NCBI GenBank assembly: GCA_039105265.1
Contig: JAPFFF010000012.1
Span: 2,480,001-2,544,000, forward strand
DNA: 64,000 nucleotides
DNA from: Tritrichomonas musculus
Taxonomy: Eukaryota; Parabasalia; Tritrichomonadida; Tritrichomonadidae
Direction: 5' to 3'
This document shows positions 1-9,056 of this stretch, piece by piece. A program made the translations under genes and the position numbers. Below the pieces are notes generated by a model that was not told where the DNA came from, searched no databases, and saw only the letters and a list, made by a program, of their open reading frames with translations. Position 1 is the first letter of the stretch; each line of letters opens with the position of its first letter.

Positions 1-59
1 ACAACTCAATTTTTCAAAAGAAAATTATAAAAACCACTCAAATCATTTGAAATACCAAA

Positions 60-93
<34 letters not shown>

Positions 94-111
94 TATTTTT
101 TGCTCCAAATC

Positions 112-631
112 TAGGCTTTTGTGTCCAAACGAGTTTGTATTCAAAAAGTATCCAATGGATACTTTGTTCGTTATTTTTTGAGAGAATTTGAGGATCCAAA
201 ATCGCCAAAATGGACACTTTAATTCAATCTTGGATACACCTTTCAATTTTCATTGATTATTTTGAATGTATATTTCGTTTGACCAATTATATCGCTCCAA
301 ATTTACATTGAATTTTATTTTTTATTTCAAATGTTGATCTTCTTGGTAAAAATCATTCTTAGTGAATTTGAAAAGTTTATTATTCATATTTGAGAGGTTT
401 TTTAAAAATTAAGAATAGTGGGTGTTTAAGACATTTATTATTGCTTTTTTTCTGATATTAATGAGTTTATTAAAGTAAAAATATAGTATCCAATAAAATA
501 TTATTTGGATACTTCAACACAAATCTTTGAATAAAATACTAAATAAAAAAGCAGTTTTATGTCCACAAAAAGTGACAGCTTTTTACAAAAAGTCGAAAAT
601 GGACACTCAGTTCACTGGATACAAAAGCCTA
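112..631. mobile_element. MULE-type miniature inverted-repeat element (520 bp)
   Basis: The ends are inverted copies starting TAGGCTTTTGTRTCCA. They are flanked by a perfect 10-bp direct repeat GCTCCAAATC at 102-111 and 632-641. A 9-11 bp target duplication is typical of Mutator-like elements. There is no coding capacity. The interior carries several copies of GTATCCA/TGGATAC, some as small palindromes (about 147-163 and 486-515), which look like subterminal transposase-binding repeats. The assignment to MULE rests on duplication length alone. Confidence 0.65.
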
Positions 632-649
632 GCTCCAAATCTCTTTTGA

Positions 650-1131
650 CCTCAACGGTTAAGGTCAATGTTGGCCTTTTATCGTACTTCAGAAAAAATT
701 GGCGAGAACTTTTTTGCACTTTTGTGAAAAATACAATGAGTATCTACTCACGCTTTTTAATCATTTTTATTAAAAAGCAGCTCTAGATAAAATTTCTTCC
801 ATCCCGAGTAAGTTATTCGTAATTAGTATCTCATTGTAGAAATTATTAAACCAATTTTTTCTTTTTTTAGTAAAAGAAATATTAATCAATAATATTATAG
901 ATATCTCTTTATAAAAAAATATATAAGATTTTCTTCAAATATTCGTGTCTATGATGTTATAAATAACAATAAATGTTTACTAATCTTTTCAAAATTATTC
1001 AATTAGCATTATTTGTAAAAAATTAAAATTGAGCAGATGCTCATGGTATTTTTCACAAAAGTGCAAAAAAGTTCTCGCCAATTTTTTCTGAAGTACGATA
1101 CAGTGTCAATATTGGCCTTAACCGTTGGGGG
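650..1131. mobile_element. Miniature inverted-repeat element with ~100-bp arms (482 bp)
   Basis: The arms at about 650-750 and 1032-1131 are inverted copies at roughly 88% identity. Both contain CAACGGTTAAGG near the tip and a shared block around ATCGTACTTCAG. The right end is followed by TA, fitting a Tc1/mariner-type TA target, but the left TA is not preserved. Short ORFs in the two arms share a peptide only because the arms are copies of each other. The middle is AT-rich and non-coding. Confidence 0.6.
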
Positions 1132-1591
1132 TAAAAATATCTCAAAAAAAAAAACGTAATATGGAATCATTTTGTCATAATTATATAACAATGTGTTGAT
1201 CATAATTCAATATATTTTATTTGTAGAATTGAATTTTTTAAAATACCATTATACTGATTCAATTTTATTTTGAATGAATAAAATTTATGCTTTTAAAAAA
1301 TAAAATCTTTTTCCGCAACGTCCATTGAATTCCTTCTGCTTTAGAAATTTCTATGCTTTATAAGTGGCCTTTTGATTTTATTTTTTAGGATATCTTCTTA
1401 TTTTCATAGTTTTAACTAAAATTTAAAGTTTATTTCAAAAATATATTTATATATATAAATAATATTTTAATATAAATGTGGAAAAATTAAAATAAATGGT
1501 TGAAATAACAAATTTTATTTTGAGTGTAAAATTTTTATAGATTTTGAAAATTTTCAAACACTTATTTTTATTTCATTTTTTATTTAACATA
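1132..1591. other. AT-rich intergenic, nothing recognised
   Basis: This stretch has no ORF of note and no repeat pair beyond runs of A or T. It holds the upstream region of the next gene. Confidence 0.6.
1573..1578 (+). promoter_or_regulatory. Initiator-like TCATTT motif
   Basis: TCATTT lies 17 bases before the ATG at 1592. Trichomonad class II genes are known to use an initiator centred on TCA with Py-(T/A) context and very short 5' leaders. The fit is by position and consensus only. Confidence 0.35.
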
Positions 1592-2053
1592 ATGGGTTTA
1601 TATGATACCACAGATATTCAAATTGAAGGAAATGGAACATGTATTTCAAAACTGAATTCAAAATGCCGAGCATCTCATTTTTATGATATTTCAAATTCTA
1701 GCATCCAAAAAATCAACAATTGTAAGAAAAAATATGGTGAAGGAAAAGAAGCAGCAATGATTCGCGATGAAATGGGTGGATTTGATCCAATGTCCTCTGA
1801 AGCAATGCAATTTCTAAAAATCAATTTTGGAAATTCATTAAGACTTTCAGAATTAAAAGGAATAATTAACGCAGTTAGAGAATATTTTTCTTCAAAAGGT
1901 GTATTTTTGCCTAAACTTTCCAGAAATGCAAATCGTAATTACCAGTTATGTGTGAAATATGTTCAAGACAATTTTGAATTGATGAAACGTATAATTCCTT
2001 ATGTTAGGCTTTGCGATGGTCAAGGAAACATTATCCCCATTCATGAGTTTTAA
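1592..2053 (+). CDS. Hypothetical protein, 153 residues
   Basis: I chose ATG at 1592 (MGLYDTTDIQ). The frame is open further upstream, but only from a TTG through a Phe-rich stretch that looks like translated leader, and a TCA initiator-like motif sits 17 bases before this ATG. The protein is soluble-looking and mixed-charge, with a Lys/Glu-rich middle (KKKYGEGKEAAMIRDEMGG) and a basic helical C-terminal half. No signal peptide or membrane segment remains with this start. I do not recognise a family. A 26-base piece of this gene encoding INFGNSLRL recurs at about 7240-7268, which suggests a multicopy family or a copied fragment. The gene converges on the ESCRT-I-like gene with about 140 bp between the stops. 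Confidence 0.6.
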   Translation: MGLYDTTDIQIEGNGTCISKLNSKCRASHFYDISNSSIQKINNCKKKYGEGKEAAMIRDEMGGFDPMSSEAMQFLKINFGNSLRLSELKGIINAVREYFSSKGVFLPKLSRNANRNYQLCVKYVQDNFELMKRIIPYVRLCDGQGNIIPIHEF

Positions 2054-2192
2054 TATATTCGTCGATGTAGTTAGTTTGAATAAAATAGAAGTTTTCATGA
2101 AATTAATATATGTATATAAAGTATTTAAAAAAATGAATAAATAAAAAATAGAGAGGTATGAAATTTATTATTTAATAAAAATAAAAAATGAA

Positions 2193-3059
2193 TTATTTTA
2201 CTTTTTTTTGCAAAGATGGACTAATCCTTTCTCTAAAGTCTGTTTTTGCTAATTCTTGAGTGAGGCTTATGAATTGTTCAACTGATATAATATTTTCAGT
2301 TACAAGTTTTGTAAAATATTCCTGTGTTTTTTTATATTTAACACATTCACTATAAGATTTTAAAACTGTTTCGAATTCTGGAGTATACGTCAATTTTTGT
2401 TTTTTTTGTATATCCCCGTATTCTTTTATTGACTCTGTTAAATCTATTTTATATTGGTCAACCACCGTTTTTATTCCTTGAAGTGATTCATTTAAATCAT
2501 CATATAAAGCAATATCTTGGCTTACTCCATTTGCTTCTATTAAGGTATTGTTAATTTCATCAAGTTTAGGTTTAATAGCTTGTACAACATCTTTTCCTTC
2601 TCTAAAAAGATTACTTTTGTGAAATTTATCAGTAAATATTTTGACAACGTTTGATATGCTAGGGTTTTCTCTAAAATCAGGAATAAGTTTGCTAATATCG
2701 AGTTGGTAACCATCAAAAAATTCTGAAACAATAGTTTTTCCTTTGGGGATGTCTATTAGTGTAAAGGTTGGAAGTTCTTGTAATTTTCCCATTTTGTTGA
2801 TGTAATTTCTAGATAAAGTTATTTTGACTTTAGTTTCATTGTCGCCGATGTTAATTGTTCCATTCAGTATAAGTAAAGGAGGATCTATTGAACTCGGATC
2901 AATAAAAGGTGAAGGATAAAAAGTATTATTAACTTTTTTGTGAAGTATATTGATGTCGCGCCAAACTACTGTTTTGACAACACCTTGATATATGCCATTG
3001 AGAATTTCTTGTGAAGGAAATATTGACATTTGAAAATTTAAAAAAAATTCATATAACAT
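2193..3059 (-). CDS. Vps23/TSG101-like ESCRT-I subunit (UEV plus steadiness box)
   Basis: The product is 288 residues, or 277 if the second Met (codon at 3026, MSIFPSQEIL) is used. Residues 15-150 read like a ubiquitin E2 variant domain: YQGVVKTVVWRDI, then LNGTINI where TSG101 has LTGTIPV, then PTFTLIDIP where TSG101 has PPICFVKP. There is no catalytic Cys in the usual place, as expected for UEV. Residues 155-220 are a Lys/Glu-rich helical stalk. Residues 225-288 match the steadiness box pattern (KTQEYFTKLVTENIISVEQF, then RERISPSLQKK). Vps23/TSG101 recruits ubiquitylated cargo to ESCRT-I on endosomes. The protein is shorter than yeast or human versions (about 385-390) because the Pro-rich linker is missing. 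Similarity was judged by eye, so the call is probable rather than certain. Confidence 0.65.
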   Translation of the reverse strand: MLYEFFLNFQMSIFPSQEILNGIYQGVVKTVVWRDINILHKKVNNTFYPSPFIDPSSIDPPLLILNGTINIGDNETKVKITLSRNYINKMGKLQELPTFTLIDIPKGKTIVSEFFDGYQLDISKLIPDFRENPSISNVVKIFTDKFHKSNLFREGKDVVQAIKPKLDEINNTLIEANGVSQDIALYDDLNESLQGIKTVVDQYKIDLTESIKEYGDIQKKQKLTYTPEFETVLKSYSECVKYKKTQEYFTKLVTENIISVEQFISLTQELAKTDFRERISPSLQKKVK

Positions 3060-3261
3060 GTCTAGAAAAAGGTATGGAAACTCTTTTTCAATTCAATTTT
3101 ATTTTATGCAAAAAAAGCTCGAATATTGATCATTTTTTATTAAAAATTAGTCCATCGTCATGTATATAATATTTGTAGCATAAATACAAAATCAAAAAAA
3201 TATAATTTTAATTTTATTACCGAGAAACAAGAAAAAAATAAAATCCAAAAATATGCAATTT

Positions 3262-3675
3262 TTGGGGGAATCGTATTTTTCTACGCCACTTTTTGAAAAC
3301 TTTTAAACTTTTTGAATACTTTTTTATACATTTTTTATTCAATTTATGCTAAATAATGCATAAATATTTAGTTCAAATGGCTTCCCGATTCATCCAGCAA
3401 TTCAAGGAGCCTGATTCGGCTTCACGCAGCCCTATGGTGATCACTGGTGCGTATATTCCTGAAAAATTATGTAAAAATAAAAAAAAATTATATCAAAAAA
3501 AGCAAACTGTTATAATTTTAAGAGAAAATTTTAATTTACGATTTTTTTGGTTAATTTTCTTAACAGAGTAAGTTAAATTTCACCTTAAGATGGCGGTTTT
3601 TTACTTTCCATGAATAGCTATTCACGGATAGAAAAACCATTCAAAAAGTGGCGTAGAAAAAAACGATTGTCCCAA
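3262..3675. mobile_element. Inverted-repeat element carrying a GC-rich gene fragment (~414 bp)
   Basis: Inverted ends of about 36 bp, sharing TTTTTCTACGCCACTTTTTG, lie at about 3262-3299 and 3636-3675. AATTTTT occurs on both sides and may be a target duplication, but the AT-rich context makes this uncertain. The interior contains a stretch at about 3378-3470 that is far richer in G+C than anything nearby and reads as codons. Confidence 0.6.
3378..3472 (+). pseudogene. Captured 5' fragment of an unidentified, G/C-ending-codon gene
   Basis: From the ATG at 3378 the frame reads MASRFIQQFKEPDSASR and continues SPMVITGAYIPEKL before collapsing into Lys-rich translated AT-rich DNA. Codons here end mainly in G or C (tcc, ttc, atc, cag, aag, gag), unlike every other gene in the window. 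The ATG is preceded by TTCAA, similar to the TTTTCAA before the internal Met of the ESCRT-I-like gene. I infer a copied promoter-proximal piece of a highly expressed host gene. I do not recognise the parent protein. An in-frame ATG seven codons upstream (3356) also exists. Confidence 0.4.
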
Positions 3676-3957
3676 TTTTTGATCAACAGAAAAAACCTCA
3701 TCAAAGTTTAATACATATCTAATATTGTTTTATCATATTATTAACATATTTGAAAATAGTATGAAAGTGCTTAATTCAAATCTCATAAAATGCATAATGA
3801 GAAAAAAATGTAGGCGAAAGGAAAAAGTATTCAAAAATGGTATTTCACTTTTTGTATAGTTATTTGGTTGCTAAAACTTTTTGATAAAAAAACATTTGAT
3901 CGAAAAAGTCCAAAAATTTTTTACATACTGTTTTAATAATTCAGCAAAAACTACCAC

Positions 3958-4830
3958 CTAATCGCATCATAAACACACTAAACACACACCAGCAAAGTCT
4001 CGCGAAACAGCACCACCACCACAACGCTGTTTCGCGAGCATTTTTTTTAGCTATTCTCCATCACATAAAATCACAATAAAACTACCACCTAACCGCATCA
4101 TAAACACACTAAACACACACCAACAAAGTCTCGCGAAACAGCACCACCACCACAACGCTGTTTCGCGAGCTTTTTTTTAGCTATTCTCCATCACATAAAA
4201 TCACAAAAAAACTACCACCTAACCGCATCATAAACACACTAAACACACACCAACATAGTCTCGCGAAACAGCACCACCACCACAACGCTGTTTCGCGAGC
4301 TTTTTTTTAGCTATTCTCCATCACATAAAATCACAAAAAAACTACCACCTAACCGCATCATAAACACACTAAACACACACCAACATAGTCTCGCGAAACA
4401 GCACCACCACCACAACGCTGTTTCGCGAGCTTTTTTTTAGCTATTCTCCATCACATAAAATCACAAAAAAACTACCACCTAACCGCATCATAAACACACT
4501 AAACACACACCAACATAGTCTCGCGAAACAGCACCACCACCACAACGCTGTTTCGCGAGCTTTTTTTTAGCTATTCTCCATCACATAAAATCACAAAAAA
4601 ACTACCACCTAACCGCATCATAAACACACTAAACACACACCAACATAGTCTCGCGAAACAGCACCATCACCACAACGCTGTTTCGCGAGCTTTTTTTTAG
4701 CTATTCTCCATCACATAAAATCACAAAAAAACTACCACCTAACCGCATCATAAACACACTAAACACACACCAACAAAGTCTCGCGAAACAGCACCATCAC
4801 CACAACGCTGTTTCGCGAGCATTTTTTTTA
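3958..4830 (+). repeat. Left array: 7 units of a ~130-bp hairpin repeat
   Basis: Seven units have their CGCG cores at 4001, 4132, 4262, 4392, 4522, 4652 and 4782, so the period is 130-131 bp. Every unit contains CTCGCGAAACAGC, a short (ACC)n-rich spacer and the exact inverse GCTGTTTCGCGAG, giving a 13-bp perfect stem. Units differ at only a few sites. The last unit supplies the final codons and stop of the 166-residue ORF. Confidence 0.9.
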
Positions 4831-5297
4831 GGCTTTTTGGCAACATAATTCCCTAGCGTATATAAAACTGAATTTGGATATAAAAGATACTTATTCATAT
4901 TATTTGTGCTATTAAAGAATAAAAAATTTTCTTTATCTTGGAATAACATATGAAAACAAATAAAATATATATCGTTTATTTTTATCCTGTTTAACTGGTT
5001 AAAGCTATCTTTGAGATAAACATGAATATTGGTATAATTATCTGTAATTGTAATTTTTACAGATTCCGAATTTGGCTCTTTTAAAGTAATGTGTCTTGCT
5101 TTTATTGATATAACATTTGAATATGTTGCAAAATTGGTACAAAAATACTTATCAGTTAAAGAATCAGCAAAATCTAATAATGCAATGAGATCAAACTTTG
5201 GTTGATTTTGTGGAAATATTTCGATCCATTTTCTTTGGCGCGTTGTATAAAATATATCATCAGTTAATAAAGGAGGATTTGTTGTATAGAAAAGCAT
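4797..5297 (-). CDS. Hypothetical protein carried between the arrays, 166 residues
   Basis: ATG is at 5297 (MLFYTTNPPLLTDDIFY). The protein is Asn/Phe/Tyr-rich with no obvious signal peptide or membrane segment, and residues 75-130 alternate as in beta strands (VKITITDNYTNIHVYLKDSF). No catalytic motif was recognised and it does not look like a transposase. The last dozen residues (KKNARETALW) are encoded by the first inner repeat unit, so the gene end and the array are fused. It is the only ORF of the element. It may help the element, be a host gene captured between the arms, or be residual. Confidence 0.5.
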   Translation of the reverse strand: MLFYTTNPPLLTDDIFYTTRQRKWIEIFPQNQPKFDLIALLDFADSLTDKYFCTNFATYSNVISIKARHITLKEPNSESVKITITDNYTNIHVYLKDSFNQLNRIKINDIYFICFHMLFQDKENFLFFNSTNNMNKYLLYPNSVLYTLGNYVAKKPKKNARETALW

Positions 5298-5437
5298 AAA
5301 TTAAAAAATTATAATAAACGGAACAAGAAAATTGTAAACGGAAGATCAAAATAGGAGTAAAATATAGAGATAAATATTTTGTAATATGATTTTAAAGTAT
5401 TTAGTTTTGTCTGTTTAAATTTTTATAATGAGATTAT

Positions 5438-6903
5438 GTGGTAGTTTTTTTGTGATTTTATGTGATGGAGAATAGCTAAAAAAATGCTCGCGAAACAGCG
5501 TTGTGGTGATGGTGCTGTTTCGCGAGACTTTGTTGGTGTGTGTTTAGTGTGTTTATGATGCGGTTAGGTGGTAGTTTTTTTGTGATTTTATGTGATGGAG
5601 AATAGCTAAAAGAAAGCTCGCGAAACAGCGTTGTGGTGGTGGTGCTGTTTCGCGAGACTTTGTTGGTGTGTGTTTAGTGTGTTTATGATGCGGTTAGGTG
5701 GTAGTTTTTTTGTGATTTTATGTGATGGAGAATAGCTAAAAAAAAGCTCGCGAAACAGCGTTGTGGTGGTGGTGCTGTTTCGCGAGACTATGTTGGTGTG
5801 TGTTTAGTGTGTTTAGTGTGTTTATGATGCGGTTAGGTGGTAGCTTTTTTGTGATTTTATGTGATGGAGAATAGCTAAAAAAAAGCTCGCGAAACAGCGT
5901 TGTGGTGGTGGTGCTGTTTCGCGAGACTTTGTTGGTGTGTGTTTAGTGTGTTTATGATGCGGTTAGGTGGTAGTTTTTTTGTGATTTTATGTGATGGAGA
6001 ATAGCTAAAAAAATGCTCGCGAAACAGCGTTGTGGTGGTGGTGCTGTTTCGCGAGACTATGTTGGTGTGTGTTTAGTGTGTTTAGTGTGTTTATGATGCG
6101 GTTAGGTGGTAGCTTTTTTGTGATTTTATGTGATGGAGAATAGCTAAAAAAAAGCTCGCGAAACAGCGTTGTGGTGGTGGTGCTGTTTCGCGAGACTTTG
6201 TTGGTGTGTGTTTAGTGTGTTTATGATGCGGTTAGGTGGTAGTTTTTTTGTGATTTTATGTGATGGAGAATAGCTAAAAAAATGCTCGCGAAACAGCGTT
6301 GTGGTGGTGGTGCTGTTTCGCGAGACTATGTTGGTGTGTGTTTAGTGTGTTTATGATGCGGTTAGGTGGTAGTTTTTTTGTGATTTTATGTGATGGAGAA
6401 TAGCTAAAAAAATGCTCGCGAAACAGCGTTGTGGTGGTGGTGCTGTTTCGCGAGACTTTGTTGGTGTGTGTTTAGTGTGTTTATGATGCGGTTAGGTGGT
6501 AGTTTTTTTGTGATTTTATGTGATGGAGAATAGCTAAAAAAAAGCTCGCGAAACAGCGTTGTGGTGGTGGTGCTGTTTCGCGAGACTTTGTTGGTGTGTG
6601 TTTAGTGTGTTTATGATGCGGTTAGGTGGTAGTTTTTTTGTGATTTTATGTGATGGAGAATAGCTAAAAAAATGCTCGCGAAACAGCGTTGTGGTGGTGG
6701 TGCTGTTTCGCGAGACTTTGTTGGTGTGTGTTTAGTGTGTTTAGTGTGTTTAGTGTGTTTATGATGCGGTTAGGTGGTAGTTTTTTTGTGATTTTATGTG
6801 ATGGAGAATAGCTAAAAAAAAGCTCGCGAAACAGCGTTGTGGTGGTGGTGCTGTTTCGCGAGACTTTGTTGGTGTGTGTTTAGTGTGTTTATGATGCGAT
6901 TAG
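5438..6903 (-). repeat. Right array: 11 inverted units of the ~130-bp hairpin repeat
   Basis: Cores are at 5489, 5619, 5749, 5888, 6018, 6157, 6287, 6417, 6547, 6677 and 6825. The spacing is 130 bp, except for 139- and 148-bp steps where extra copies of the 9-mer GTGTTTAGT are inserted. The orientation is opposite to the left array, so the two arrays plus outer arms form one inverted repeat of about 1 kb per side around the ORF. Confidence 0.9.
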
Positions 6904-7239
6904 GTGGTAGTTTTTGCTGAATTATTAAAACAGTATGTAAAAAATTTTTGGACTTTTTCGATCAAATGTTTTTTTATCAAAAAGTTTTAGCAACCAAATA
7001 ACTATACAAAAAGTGAAATACCATTTTTGAATACTTTTTCCAATCGCCAAAATGTATTTTTAAGAAAAAATCAATTTAAAGATGAAAGAGTCGACAAAAG
7101 TTTTTAGTTATTTTATATGATCTTCATTTTTTTATTTATTTAAAAATATATTATTTTTAAATATAATTATATATAAGTAATTTATATTTCATGAGGAAGA
7201 ACTCGAAATTTACCAATTTTTATATTCAGATCACAAGTG

Positions 7240-7268
7240 ATATCAATTTTGGAAATTCATTAAGACTA
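7240..7268 (+). pseudogene. Short copied fragment of the 1592-2053 gene
   Basis: The bases encoding INFGNSLRL are identical to the same codons in the hypothetical gene at about 1812-1840 and then run straight into pyrimidine-rich repeat. This is a remnant of a copy or of a paralogue. A 70-codon frame starting at 7191 runs through it, but the rest is translated low-complexity DNA. Confidence 0.4.
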
Positions 7269-7274
7269 TCTATT

Positions 7275-8225
7275 CCCTTCAGTCTCATTTATTCCATCGC
7301 ATCTCCTGTATTATCATCTTTTTCATCTAATCTTTTTTATTCTCATCTTTCTCATTCAATCCAATCTATTCTCATTTATTCTTCTTTATTTTCATCTTTA
7401 TAATTTAAGGTTCTCCTTTCAAATTCATAAGATTAAATTCAATGAGATTTCACAAATAAAATATACATAAATATCGTTTTTAAAAATGAATTAAAATATA
7501 AAATTTATATAGATATATATTTCAAATGATTGAATAAAAAAATATTTATGAAATCTTAACGATTTTGTTTTTTTACAGATAGAAATCATAGAATTAAAGA
7601 TTCAATAAAATTTTGAATAAAATAAGATTTAATCGTTGAGGCCAAATATTTTTATTTTTCACCAAAACTTTTTCCGAAAAATGCTCTATTGAATTATATA
7701 TTCTATGAGTTAATTCAATATTGAATAATTTACATTTTTTTAGGGAAGGAGAACCTTAATATTTCTTATTTTTATCTTTTACAATTAGTCTTTTCTATTC
7801 TCTTCTATATCATCTAATTTAACTTATTCTCATTTTTCTTATTTCATTTCTCTTATTCTTTTTCATCTCACCCAATCTCTCTTATCCAAATCTTTCATAT
7901 CCATTCTCTTCTATTTCATCCAATCTTTCTTATTCTCATTTATCTTATCTAATCTCACTTATTCCCTTCTCTCTCATTTAATCTTTCTCATCCAATATCA
8001 CCTATTCTCTCCTATTTCATCTAATCTTTCTTATTCTCTTTTATCTTATTCAATCTTTCTTATTCTCATTCTCTTCTATCTTATCGAATCTCTCATATTC
8101 TCTTCTATCTCATTTGATCTTTCTTATTCTCTTTTATCTTATTCAATATTTCTTATTCTCATTCTTTTCTATCTTATCCAATCTCTCTTATTCTCTTCTT
8201 TTTTATCCAATTTCATCTATTCCCG
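7275..8225. repeat. Pyrimidine-rich degenerate minisatellite
   Basis: Imperfect tandem units of about 28-32 bases are built from TCTTCTATCTCATCCAATCT-like blocks, with nearly all purines removed from the plus strand. The array is interrupted by an inverted-repeat element at about 7405-7759. It ends at a perfect TTAATAATAAT/ATTATTATTAA palindrome near 8228. Confidence 0.7.
7405..7759. mobile_element. Small inverted-repeat element (~355 bp)
   Basis: TTAAGGTTCTCCTTTC at the left and the inverse GGAAGGAGAACCTTAA at the right form about 16-bp terminal inverted repeats. The surrounding pyrimidine-rich repeat continues on both sides, which supports an insertion. No clear target duplication could be picked out of the low-complexity flanks. 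The interior is AT-rich and non-coding. Confidence 0.5.
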
Positions 8226-8354
8226 TTTAATAATAATATTATTATTAATAAAAAAAAAGATTTGAGTTAAAAAAATTCTCTTTATTAAAAAAACCGATAA
8301 GTGTAGCATTTTATCTTATCCAATCTTTCTTATTCATCACCAATAAGTGTAGCA

Positions 8355-9056
8355 ATCCGGTGATGAGTTGCTTTTATGCTGAGTTGTTTCTTGGCTAAGT
8401 TGATTCTTTGCTGAGTTGTTTCTTGGCTGAGTTGTTTCTTGGGTGAGTTGTTTCTTAGTTGAGTTGATTCTTGGCTGAGTTGTTCCTTTGATGAGTTGTT
8501 TCTTGGGTAAGTTGCTTCTTGGGTAAGTTGTTTCTTAGCTGAGTTGCTCCTTGGGTAAGTTGTTTCTTAGCTGAGTTGCTCCTTGGCTGAGATGCTCCTT
8601 GGCTGATTTGTTTCTTGGCTGAGTTGCTCCTTGTATGAGATGCTCCTTGGCTGAGTTGTTTCTTGGCTGAGTTGTTTCTTGGCTGAGTTGTTTCTTGGCT
8701 AAGTTGTTTCTTGGCTGAGTTGCTCCTTGCATGAGATGCTCCTTGGCTGAGTTGTTTCTTGGCTGAGTTGCTCCTTGGCTAAGTTGTTTCTTGGGTAAGT
8801 TGCTTCTTGGCTAAGTTGTTTCTTGGGTAAGTTGCTCCTTGGCTGAGTTGTTTCTTGGCTGAGTTGCTCCTTGGCTGAGTAGTATCTTGGCTGAGTAGTA
8901 TCTTGGCTGAGTTGTTTCTTGGCTGAGTTGTTTCTTGGCTGAGTTGCTCCTTAGCTGAGTTGCTCCTTGTATGAGATACTCCTTGGCTGAGTTGCTCCTT
9001 GCATGAGATGCTCCTTGGCTGAGTAGTATCTTGGCTGAGTTGTTTCTTGGCTGAGG
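8355..9056. repeat. 16-bp minisatellite, about 44 units
   Basis: The unit is close to TGAGTTGTTTCTTGGC, with common variants at the GTTTC/GCTCC and GGC/GGG/AGC positions. Because 16 is not a multiple of three, the minus strand reads through all frames as a 16-residue super-repeat (QPRNNLAKKQLSQETT-like). This explains an apparent minus-strand ORF at 8535-8732. I see no reason to call it a gene. Confidence 0.85.

Larger units (their letters stand above)
3813..7048. mobile_element. 3.2-kb element with opposed hairpin-repeat arrays as arms
   Basis: The tips are inverted copies: GGCGAAAGGAAAAAGTATTC at 3813 and its near-match ending CGCC at 7048. They are flanked by an exact 8-bp direct repeat AAAATGTA at 3805-3812 and 7049-7056. 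Outer arms of about 145 bp (3813-3957, 6904-7048) are nearly identical inverted copies. Inside each lies a tandem array in opposite orientation, and between the arrays lies one minus-strand ORF. An 8-bp duplication fits hAT-, P- or MULE-type transposition; no transposase is encoded, so it is probably non-autonomous. Family unknown. Confidence 0.75.

Noticed and set aside
3958-6903. The regular 130-bp repeats with conserved stems look superficially like a CRISPR array
   Set aside because: There are no unique spacers: the whole 130 bp repeats, the host is a eukaryote, and no cas genes are present.
3813-7048. Polinton/Maverick or other virus-like origin for the hairpin-array element
   Set aside because: No polymerase, integrase, capsid or protease sequence is present. 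The target duplication is 8 bp rather than the roughly 6 bp of Polintons, and the element is far too short.
7191-7403. 70-codon frame starting with an ATG
   Set aside because: After a copied nine-residue fragment it is pure translated pyrimidine-rich minisatellite.
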